Positions 1 through 5,173 of a stretch of DNA of 5,535 nt are shown piece after piece. Position 1 is the first letter of the stretch. Every line of letters starts with the position of its first letter. The notes under the pieces are model-generated. The model ran no database searches. It had not been told where the DNA came from and saw only the letters and a program-made list of their open reading frames with translations. Origin of the DNA: Clostridiales bacterium (GTDB lineage Bacteria > Bacillota > Clostridia > Lutisporales > Lutisporaceae); the NCBI GenBank assembly GCA_012842725.1, contig DUSG01000135.1, positions 1 to 5,535 of the forward strand, in the 5' to 3' direction. The position numbers and the translations under genes were made by a program.

Positions 1-969
1 ACCTGCTGCTTTCTCTGAAAGTTCAGAGAGAGCGCTTGAATCAAAGGTTATATAACCAACAGGTATTGATATTGTAAATGAGCCAACTCCTGCCTTCGAA
101 GCATGAGTCACAGCATCTTTAGGTATATTTGCCTGTATTGCCGTCGCATCTGCAGGTGCTTCCACATTTAGTGCAACATTTGCTATGGCATCTTCTCCCA
201 GCTTTTCAGCTTCTTTTATGGCATTATCAATAACATCCATTAGTTGTGCCTGATTGAATGCATCCACCCATTCGCCATTGCCGTCAACAACAGCTTTGGC
301 TGTTGTGGTAGCAGTTACATTATTTCCAGTAACTTTTATTTTGGCTTTTGGCGCTTTCACAGAAGTGCTTCTATTTTCCTCAGATGAATCATCTCTTCTA
401 CCGGATGAACCGCCTGCACCTGGTGCAGGATTTACTGTCAAAGTGCCCTTTACAAATGCCGGATCTGCTGCCTTGTAGTTTGGCGTATAGCTTACTCCCG
501 TCAAGTCTACAGTAATTTCATAGCTGCCTGCTGTTTTTCCATTTGCCACACAAGTGAGTTTGGGTTCCCCAATCAGGGCAGTCTCACCAGGTAGTACTCC
601 CTCCACTATGTAGGTGAAGGCAGGCAAGGGTTCTCCTGCGGTCATGACTTTATCTTCAACCTTTATCGTAACAGGACGCTTTTCGATGATAAAAGGATAA
701 CTTTGGCTGCCGGCATAAGGCAAGTCGTCCCTGTCCGGTACGGAAATGGTCAGCAGATACTCTCCTCCATCAGTTGGAGCATTTTCAGAAGAATAACCGC
801 CACCATCTATGGATTGATATTGTACTGTATAGGACTCAATATTTATTGTCGAACCATCCGACGCTAAAGTAAAGACAGGTGTTCCCGTATAGGCATAGGG
901 CTCGCCGTTATATACCCCTTCGGTCATGGTTATGCCTGAAATGCTAACCAGTTGTTTGTTTGTAGTCTT
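1..969 (-). CDS. C-terminal part of a repeat-containing cell-surface protein (Ig-like + MBG domains); 5' end broken, 3' end off the window
   Basis: A 323-codon frame is open from the TAG at 972-970 to the left edge. Reading inward, an Ig-like surface repeat (about 951-680; motifs ITMTEGVYNGEPYAYTG, YTVQYQS, APTDGGEYLLTISV) is followed by an MBG-type repeat (about 680-424; motifs AGEPLPAFTY, AGSYEITV, NYKAADPAF, GTLTV). A Gly/Ser/Asp/Glu-rich linker (about 423-360) and an alpha/beta segment rich in Ala, Lys and Asp come next. Such architectures in Clostridia usually end in SLH domains that bind the wall polymer; here that part would lie beyond position 1, so SLH anchoring is inferred. No ribosome binding site precedes the first in-frame ATG (927), and there is no signal peptide. 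The fragment is therefore probably the open remainder of a dead gene. Its base composition looks richer in G+C than the genes to the right. Confidence 0.75.
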
Positions 970-1185
970 CTAAGTTATTATAATATTGAAATCTTTATAA
1001 GTTACTGCTCTCCACTTTTACGGTTGCTTCTGCGGTTTTTTCGATTCCTGGTACCGGATTTACTGGCAGAACAAGAATGTCTTACGATGTATAGTTCATG
1101 GCTCCAACTAATCCTGTACTGTTTCCGTAATAGTAGGAGTAAATATAACCGTTCCATAGGTACCACTTACATTTAGCAGAAGGGT
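970..1185 (-). pseudogene. Decayed upstream part of the same surface-protein gene
   Basis: Pieces of surface-repeat sequence continue upstream in alternating frames. From about 1185 to 1111 the frame that matches the downstream open part reads NVSGTYGTVIFTPTITETV, typical of bacterial Ig-like repeats, then stops at TAG 1110-1108 and TGA 1098-1096. A second frame (about 1101-994) reads MNYTS, a stop, then LPVNPVPGIEKTAEATVKV and another stop. The first frame returns as AVTYKDFNIII before the TAG at 972-970. At least two frame changes and several stops separate homologous-looking pieces, so this is a pseudogene rather than an intergenic region. The upstream boundary at about 1185 is where sigma-factor similarity ends. 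The alternative explanation is poor sequence quality. Confidence 0.65.
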
Positions 1186-1371
1186 GATTTTGCACATATC
1201 ATGCGTGAAAAAGCTTCGATCATCAAATCCTCAGCCTCATGAATATCATGTATGTAACCATTTAATATAAAGCGTTAAAGCATCCCCGTGTCTTTCCATG
1301 AGAATGCGCAAAGCATTACCGTCACCGCAGAGGTAAGCATCAAAAAGCTCTTCATTTGTTGCCGTAATCAT
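1176..1371 (-). pseudogene. ECF-type sigma-70 factor, N-terminal fragment with a frameshift
   Basis: Translation from ATG 1371 gives MITATNEELFDAYLCGD, GNALRILMERHGDALTLYI, then stops at TGA 1248-1246 after 41 codons. Removing one A from the AAA at 1263-1261 restores a sensible continuation: NGYIHDIHEAEDLMIEAFSRM, then ICAKSPF and a TAA at 1175-1173. The block EAEDLMIEAFSRM is the region 2.2 core-binding helix of ECF sigma factors, and the N-terminal half matches region 1.2/2.1. A full ECF factor has about 160-200 residues; regions 2.4, 3 and 4 are absent, so even a repaired frame could not recognise promoters. Promoter and ribosome binding site are still intact, which indicates a recent deletion that fused the start of this gene to the inside of the surface-protein gene. 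The family call is fairly safe; subgroup is not assigned. Confidence 0.7.
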
Positions 1372-1379
1372 ATCATCTT

Positions 1380-1384
1380 CTCCT
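1380..1384 (-). promoter_or_regulatory. Ribosome binding site of the sigma-factor remnant
   Basis: AGGAG lies 8 nt upstream of ATG 1371 on the minus strand. The consensus match and ideal spacing show that 1371 was the authentic start of the now broken sigma gene. Confidence 0.7.
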
Positions 1385-1438
1385 ATTTACTACCTTTCAT
1401 AGTTATGATGACTTTCACAATACAGAAAGAACTTTTAT

Positions 1439-1466
1439 ATAATAATCATAAACCAATTAACTTCAA
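1439..1466 (-). promoter_or_regulatory. Candidate sigma-A promoter of the sigma-factor remnant
   Basis: On the minus strand TTGAAG (1466-1461, 4 of 6 to the -35 consensus) is followed after 16 nt by TATTAT (1444-1439, 5 of 6 to the -10 consensus), 67 nt upstream of the ATG at 1371. The surrounding DNA is AT-rich, so chance matches are likely. The position between a terminator and a gene start supports the call. Confidence 0.4.
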
Positions 1467-1526
1467 GTAATATATCTTTTGAATCATTTTCTCCATAATA
1501 TCAAAATTTGTCGATAAACGCACTAA

Positions 1527-1563
1527 AAAACCAAGCCATAATTTTAAATTCCGGCTTGGTTTT
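1527..1563 (-). terminator. Intrinsic terminator of the beta-helix/coiled-coil operon
   Basis: An 11-bp perfect inverted repeat (AAAACCAAGCC at 1527-1537, GGCTTGGTTTT at 1553-1563) encloses a 15-nt loop. On the minus strand the hairpin is followed by a run of T (complement of the A run at 1525-1530). It begins 16 nt after the stop of the coiled-coil gene, so it ends transcription coming from the right. A/T flanks on both sides mean it might also act in the other direction, but no plus-strand gene feeds into it. Confidence 0.85.
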
Positions 1564-1579
1564 AAATTAGATCCAACAC

Positions 1580-1777
1580 TTATTTTTTTATAACATTTTC
1601 ATTTCCCAGATTCATTAATTCCTGCTCAAGTGCTTCTATTTCTTTCTTATATATATTCAGAGCAAATTCCTGACTTGGTCTTAAATGTGCCGGGATTTGC
1701 TCCATGATTTTTTCGCAATCCTCAATTATTTTTCTCTTTCTTTCTATCTCCTGTTCTATCTTCATTCTTGCATCCAT
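1580..1777 (-). CDS. Small coiled-coil protein, 65 aa, function unknown
   Basis: I do not recognise this protein. It is almost entirely helical and highly charged: an N-terminal helix (residues 1-29, MDARMKIEQEIERKRKIIED...), a short break at PAHLRPS (about 30-36), and a second helix (37-57) rich in Glu/Lys with leucines in heptad-like spacing. That is the layout of an antiparallel helical hairpin or dimerising coiled coil. There is no signal peptide or membrane segment. The start is the first ATG: AGGTG sits 7 nt upstream, inside the 17-nt gap after the beta-helix gene. The short gap and the terminator just downstream make it the last gene of an operon with the beta-helix protein, so a partner or assembly role is possible but only inferred. 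Confidence 0.7.
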   Translation of the reverse strand: MDARMKIEQEIERKRKIIEDCEKIMEQIPAHLRPSQEFALNIYKKEIEALEQELMNLGNENVIKK

Positions 1778-1794
1778 TCCTTAACACCTGCCTT

Positions 1795-2811
1795 TTATTC
1801 ATCATTTCCGTTATCCGATTCATCAGCAAACGCAGCACAAACATCCTTTGGTGATTCACAAGGGTCACATGGTTTGTCTGTATTATTCAAAATATTGTTA
1901 TTAGTACCTAAATCGGTTATATTTTCCGGAACATTGCATATCAGCTTATTATTCATTACAAGATTTCCTGAAGATTCTTCCCCGAGTAAAATTCCAGAAT
2001 CGCCATTATATGATATTTTGTTATCTATAATAATGCCAAATTGTCCGTTATTGCTCTCTACCCCTTTTTCGCGGTTGCATACTATTGTGTTTCCGCCTAC
2101 AAAATAATTGGTATATTCTTCGAAAATAAAATGCGTACCTAATATAGTACCTTTAATCTTATTTCCTATAACTACGGAATCTCTCTCCTGACTTATTATG
2201 ATTCCTAATCCGTTATCGATTAACGTATTGTTATAGGCCAGATTGTTGCTGCCATACATTTCTATGCCATTGTTTCTATTTCTTATGGCTTTATTGGATA
2301 TGAAAGCGTTGTTGCTATCCGGAGCTAAGAAGGATTCAAAGCCATCGCCATAACATCTGGTAGCTACATTCTCTATAACCCAGTTATTTGTACTGCCTTC
2401 GATTAACAGTACACCGTCATAACAATAAGAAATTTCATTTTTCCAAATTAGATTAGCGCTTGAGCTAACCACTTCTACCCCATGTTCCAGCATGTTATGG
2501 ATTTTATTGTTTACTATCCTATGGCCAAGCCCAAATTCAATTAATATACCGCTGGCCCTGTAATGCCTTATAGTAATACCTTCTATCCCTATTCCAACTA
2601 CATCAGGCAATATAAAAGCATCAAGAAGAATTCCTTTGCCATCAAAGATTACTTCCGGACCCTTAGCTACTATTCGAATATAATTTTTTAGAACTGCAAC
2701 AGTTTGAAAATATATGCCTTCTTCTAACAGGAGTACATCTCCTTCATTTACACTGTTGGAACGTATCAGTTCTGTTATATCCATAAGGGGTGTTACGTTA
2801 ATTATTGCCAC
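1795..2811 (-). CDS. Right-handed parallel beta-helix repeat protein (NosD/PbH1 type)
   Basis: The protein is built of short repeats with regularly spaced Asn and Ile/Val/Leu ladders and Gly turns, such as HRIVNNKIHN, NLIWKNEIS, NNAFISNKAI, NNLAYNNTLIDN and NLVMNNKLI. These are the rungs of a right-handed parallel beta-helix (PbH1 repeats, NosD/pectin-lyase-like fold), covering roughly residues 25-312. The N-terminal segment (ITELIRSNSVNEGDVLLLEEGIY) is the usual cap of this group. No signal peptide and no obvious catalytic triad are visible, so a structural or carbohydrate-related role cannot be separated. The tail (about 313-338) changes character: CDPCESPKDVC with three cysteines, then an acidic end. 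I place the start at GTG 2811 (338 aa), because AAGGGA (2826-2821) lies 9 nt upstream. A TTG six codons earlier (2829) keeps the frame but has no ribosome binding site. Product details are uncertain; the fold call is strong. Confidence 0.85.
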   Translation of the reverse strand: MAIINVTPLMDITELIRSNSVNEGDVLLLEEGIYFQTVAVLKNYIRIVAKGPEVIFDGKGILLDAFILPDVVGIGIEGITIRHYRASGILIEFGLGHRIVNNKIHNMLEHGVEVVSSSANLIWKNEISYCYDGVLLIEGSTNNWVIENVATRCYGDGFESFLAPDSNNAFISNKAIRNRNNGIEMYGSNNLAYNNTLIDNGLGIIISQERDSVVIGNKIKGTILGTHFIFEEYTNYFVGGNTIVCNREKGVESNNGQFGIIIDNKISYNGDSGILLGEESSGNLVMNNKLICNVPENITDLGTNNNILNNTDKPCDPCESPKDVCAAFADESDNGNDE

Positions 2812-2820
2812 GAAATCACT

Positions 2821-2826
2821 TCCCTT
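2821..2826 (-). promoter_or_regulatory. Ribosome binding site that sets the beta-helix start
   Basis: AAGGGA on the minus strand lies 9 nt before GTG 2811. The longer reading frame beginning at TTG 2829 would contain this site inside its coding sequence and has no purine-rich motif of its own. Confidence 0.6.
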
Positions 2827-2847
2827 CAAAAAATATTACAAGCTTGT

Positions 2848-2900
2848 TCCAGTAATAATATATTCCTTGCATTGCAATCTGTGACAAGCTTGGGGATAGA
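2848..2900 (-). repeat. Leader repeat copy A (direct, imperfect)
   Basis: This 53-nt segment lies between the DTD2-like gene stop and the beta-helix gene. It aligns to 3926-3980 with 45 identical positions out of 55, including one 2-nt gap. Conserved blocks on the minus strand are CCCAAGCTTGT, ATTGCAAT, AAGGAAT, ATTATTA and CTGGA. The palindromic octamer CAAGCTTG occurs at 2892-2885 and again just past the repeat at 2846-2839, so the ends can pair as an 8-bp stem. Function is unknown. Confidence 0.7.
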
Positions 2901-2906
2901 AACATT

Positions 2907-3857
2907 TCATCGGTTCCATTGAATTTCTAAAGGCCGTCGGAGTAACTGATGTTTAAAAACAGGAACATTATACTTCTTTCCAAGCAATCTGAGCTGTTCT
3001 TTGTATGCACCTTTTAAATTATCATGAAAAACAATGCCATCGATACCGCCTTTAATGGATTTTATACAGTTTTCAAGTTTTACCAACCCGTCTTCAAGCT
3101 CGTAATGTCCTGAAACAAGCCAATGGTTGGGAAGAATATGGGATATTCCAAAAGCATTATCTACCCAGGTCTGCAGCACAGCCGCTGCAAATGCAGGTTC
3201 AAAATGAACTCCGCCCACACAAAGCAAATTTTTAAGTTTTTTCCCGGTACCATTGAAAAAATCGATAAGGGCATGTGCGATGACTTTTGATGCCAAAGGA
3301 TTTGACCAACTGGATTGGGTGCTTCCAATCTCTATGTCAACCAATGGAACGGAAAATTGCAATATCATATCCGGAGTTCCACCATTATTTACTATACCTG
3401 ACCAGTGTGTCCCTTCTGTTGTAATTCTAAAATCTTCAAGTCCTGCTGCAATACGATTTTTTTCCAAGGACAATAATAAATTGTGTATATAAACAGGATC
3501 AGCGTTTCCAAAATAACCTGTCTCAACATCTCCGGTAGTGTGTACAGACAATATTTTATCAGGAGCATTCTGACCTTCATGCCATGTCACTAGACCCGCC
3601 ATATCAAAATCAGAAAAATGTCGGTTCATTATAGGTAAATAGCGCCCATAATCATGGCAGACAACCTTATCGGTTCTTACGAAGTAAAACTCATTCCCTT
3701 TATCATCCAGATGCTTTAGCACCGGGTAGCCATCAACAGTAACCTGAGTCTCAACCAATTTGTAAATCTCTGATAGTGCGTCAAAAACATGTCCTGCCAC
3801 CGGATCAATATCAGAATTTATACATAAAAAGTATACTGCTTTTTTAGCTGATATCAT
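2907..3857 (-). CDS. D-aminoacyl-tRNA deacylase, archaeal/plant DTD2 (GEK1) family
   Basis: The 316-aa protein carries the pattern of DTD2-type deacylases, which hydrolyse the ester bond of D-amino acids mischarged on tRNA. In published work on archaea and plants they also release aldehyde-modified D-aminoacyl-tRNAs. Visible landmarks are SDIDPVAGHVFDAL near the N-terminus (15-28), SVHTTGD (104-110), ITTEGTHWSG (145-154), VDIEIGSTQSSW (173-184), VGGVHFEP (214-221) and ISHILPNHWL (238-247). The His of HTTG, the TH of EGTHW and the GGxHFxP motif correspond to the conserved core of the family; the Arg usually found after GHYAPR is not present (VHFEPAF). It is about 20-40 residues longer than archaeal forms, partly in an N-terminal insertion around 45-95. 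The start is secure: GGAGG (3870-3866) is 8 nt upstream of ATG 3857. It has no relation in sequence to the normal bacterial DTD. The activity is inferred from the family. Confidence 0.8.
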   Translation of the reverse strand: MISAKKAVYFLCINSDIDPVAGHVFDALSEIYKLVETQVTVDGYPVLKHLDDKGNEFYFVRTDKVVCHDYGRYLPIMNRHFSDFDMAGLVTWHEGQNAPDKILSVHTTGDVETGYFGNADPVYIHNLLLSLEKNRIAAGLEDFRITTEGTHWSGIVNNGGTPDMILQFSVPLVDIEIGSTQSSWSNPLASKVIAHALIDFFNGTGKKLKNLLCVGGVHFEPAFAAAVLQTWVDNAFGISHILPNHWLVSGHYELEDGLVKLENCIKSIKGGIDGIVFHDNLKGAYKEQLRLLGKKYNVPVFKHQLLRRPLEIQWNR

Positions 3858-3865
3858 TAGTTCTT

Positions 3866-3870
3866 CCTCC
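3866..3870 (-). promoter_or_regulatory. Ribosome binding site of the DTD2-like gene
   Basis: GGAGG lies 8 nt before ATG 3857 and is the strongest such site in the window. The stop codon of the 34-codon upstream ORF (3875-3873) lies only 2 nt in front of it, so translation of that ORF, if it occurs, could affect access to this site. Confidence 0.8.
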
Positions 3871-3872
3871 TT

Positions 3873-3977
3873 TTAGATTGCTTTCCGTTGACGAATTTCC
3901 ATTAAAGAACCAACTCCCAAGTCTCTCCAGTTTAATAATGCATTCCTTATATTGCAATATGTAACAAGCTTGGGCAT
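3873..3977 (-). CDS. Possible 34-aa leader ORF upstream of the DTD2-like gene
   Basis: An ORF begins at ATG 3977, 9 nt after AAAGGA, starts MPKLVTYCNIRNALL and ends IRQRKAI at the TAA 3875-3873, just before the ribosome binding site of the next gene. Its first half coincides with repeat copy B. Against a conserved peptide: when copies A and B are compared in this frame, only one of the clear substitutions is synonymous, a 2-nt gap breaks the frame, and copy A has ATC instead of ATG at the start. It may be a regulatory upstream ORF or just chance. The same reading frame continues upstream inside the cyclase gene, but that part is an out-of-frame shadow. Confidence 0.3.
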   Translation of the reverse strand: MPKLVTYCNIRNALLNWRDLGVGSLMEIRQRKAI

Positions 3978-3980
3978 ACA
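3926..3980 (-). repeat. Leader repeat copy B (direct, imperfect)
   Basis: This 55-nt segment begins 10 nt downstream of the cyclase stop and aligns to 2848-2900 in the same orientation. It contains the perfect 12-bp palindrome ATATTGCAATAT. CCCAAG (3974-3969, minus strand) can pair with CTTGGG (3921-3916) just beyond the repeat end. That gives a closing stem equivalent to that of copy A although the 3' arm sequence differs. The two copies flank the DTD2-like gene as direct repeats about 1.08 kb apart. It does not match any riboswitch consensus I know. Confidence 0.7.
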
Positions 3981-3990
3981 GAGGAGTCCT

Positions 3991-5082
3991 TTACTTTTTG
4001 GCGGTATCAGCTTTATGAATCTTTTTATACTCATACATCTGGCAGTCTGCTTCTTTAAAGGTTTTCTGAAAATCCAGCCTTTCTCCGCAACGGTAAATGC
4101 TATAGCCATAGGAGACCGTTGGCAATGTTTTGCCTCTCTTCCGTATTTCGGCAAAATTGTCTGTCATATTCCTCAACTGATGTTCAATCTCTTCCCGGTC
4201 AGTTTCGGTGCCTATAATGGAAAATTCATCTCCACCAAAACGATAGCAGGTATAGTTTTTATTAAAGGATTTCCGAATGATTTCCGCCACATCTTTGATA
4301 ACCTCATCACCGTAATCATGCCCATAAACATCATTAACATTTTTAAAATCGTTAATATCAAGAATGATAACGGAAAAAGCTCTTTTATCATCTATCTGTT
4401 CCGTCGCTTTGTCAAAAGCCGCTCTATTGTAAAGACCGGTCAGTGTGTCAAAACTGCTGTCAAACTCCGACATCAGTAGAAAATACAGCAACAGGGACAG
4501 CGTTACGCAATGCCACGAAGAATAAACCGACGGATATATAAGCTGAATGGTTGTACCGAAGATAGTAAAAAGTGACAAGGCAAACAATTTCCACATAATA
4601 GGATAATTATTCTTCCGAACTACTTCTAAAGTGCTTATAACAAGGAGTAATAAACTTATAGCGTAAACTAATATAAAAATAAAAAAATAGTCACCTCTTA
4701 TATAACGATTATAATCGTCTACGTAAAAAATAAATCGATACAGCGGTGACAATAAAGCAGCAATCATGTTTATTAAAGCAGGAATCAGCAATATTTTATG
4801 CGTTGTGAGAATTCTATTATCAAATATTAAAGTTATTGCTATTGGAATCATTGGGGTAAGAGAAAAACCCAGTATATTGCATAAAATGTTTATGCTGCGA
4901 ATGTTTAAACTTTCAAAACCGGTATATATGGTACCCGCTTCCGTTATTATCACAATTATTGTAAGTATCGTGCCAATCAAAAATGGCTTTTTGCGGTTGG
5001 AATTCAAAGCAGTGCTGGAATTCACCAACCATATCAAATATAAAAGTGCCGCAATATCTATTGCGTACGTTGCAACGTACAT
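3991..5082 (-). CDS. Membrane-bound diguanylate cyclase, 7TM + GGDEF
   Basis: The enzyme joins two GTP into cyclic di-GMP. Numbered from the longer ORF that starts at 5103, seven hydrophobic segments (about 8-26, 41-63, 71-94, 104-127, 139-162, 171-192, 198-215) form an N-terminal membrane module like the 7TM sensor regions of Firmicute GGDEF proteins. A complete GGDEF domain follows from FDTLTGLYNR (218-227). The metal/substrate motif LDINDFKNVNDVYGHDYGD (248-266) and the signature RFGGDEF (288-294) are intact, so it should be active. The inhibitory RxxD I-site expected five residues before GGDEF reads NKNY (281-284), so classical product inhibition is probably lost. There is no EAL domain. 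I choose ATG 5082 (363 aa): GAGGGAG (5097-5091) is 8 nt upstream, whereas ATG 5103 has no ribosome binding site. The 91-nt upstream gap holds TATAGT boxes (5129-5124, 5121-5116), so it may have its own promoter. Confidence 0.9.
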   Translation of the reverse strand: MYVATYAIDIAALLYLIWLVNSSTALNSNRKKPFLIGTILTIIVIITEAGTIYTGFESLNIRSINILCNILGFSLTPMIPIAITLIFDNRILTTHKILLIPALINMIAALLSPLYRFIFYVDDYNRYIRGDYFFIFILVYAISLLLLVISTLEVVRKNNYPIMWKLFALSLFTIFGTTIQLIYPSVYSSWHCVTLSLLLYFLLMSEFDSSFDTLTGLYNRAAFDKATEQIDDKRAFSVIILDINDFKNVNDVYGHDYGDEVIKDVAEIIRKSFNKNYTCYRFGGDEFSIIGTETDREEIEHQLRNMTDNFAEIRKRGKTLPTVSYGYSIYRCGERLDFQKTFKEADCQMYEYKKIHKADTAKK

Positions 5083-5090
5083 TACTTCAT

Positions 5091-5097
5091 CTCCCTC
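5091..5097 (-). promoter_or_regulatory. Ribosome binding site that sets the cyclase start
   Basis: GAGGGAG on the minus strand is 8 nt before ATG 5082. The in-frame ATG at 5103 lies upstream of it, behind AT-rich DNA without a Shine-Dalgarno match. The shorter start places the first membrane helix directly at the N-terminus. Confidence 0.6.
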
Positions 5098-5173
5098 GGT
5101 CATTTCAACTATATTACTATACCACTATATCATATTGGTAAATAATAATAAACAACTTTCGTTTATTTGCTTT

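Noticed and set aside
12..29. 7-bp hairpin TCTCTGA / TCAGAGA
   Set aside because: It sits inside an open coding frame (LSELSEKA) with no T run, so it is probably a chance result of the codons used.
254..478. Plus-strand ORF of 74 codons
   Set aside because: It lies opposite the surface-protein frame, which has recognisable Ig-like and MBG motifs; no ribosome binding site and no family resemblance.
952..1470. Plus-strand ORFs at 952-1176 and 1288-1470
   Set aside because: They lie antisense to the sigma and surface-protein remnants and have low-complexity hydrophobic translations, without ribosome binding sites.
1685..2107. Plus-strand ORF of 140 codons
   Set aside because: Antisense to the beta-helix and coiled-coil genes; the Ser/Leu/Phe-rich translation is what the complement of Asn/Glu/Lys-rich coding sequence gives.
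3873..3990. c-di-GMP riboswitch in the leader after the cyclase gene
   Set aside because: No match to the conserved GEMM-type core was found by eye. Proximity to a cyclase gene alone is not evidence.
3978..4154. Upstream extension of the 34-codon ORF into the cyclase gene
   Set aside because: It overlaps the functional C-terminal part of the GGDEF domain in another frame; only the last 34 codons fall outside it.
3952..4479. Plus-strand ORF of 175 codons, and a similar one at 4766-5224
   Set aside because: Both are antisense to the diguanylate cyclase, whose motifs are unmistakable.
5147..5167. AATAAAC / GTTTATT inverted repeat after the Rid-family gene
   Set aside because: The stem has only 7 mostly A-T pairs and no clean T run on the minus strand, so it is too weak to call a terminator.
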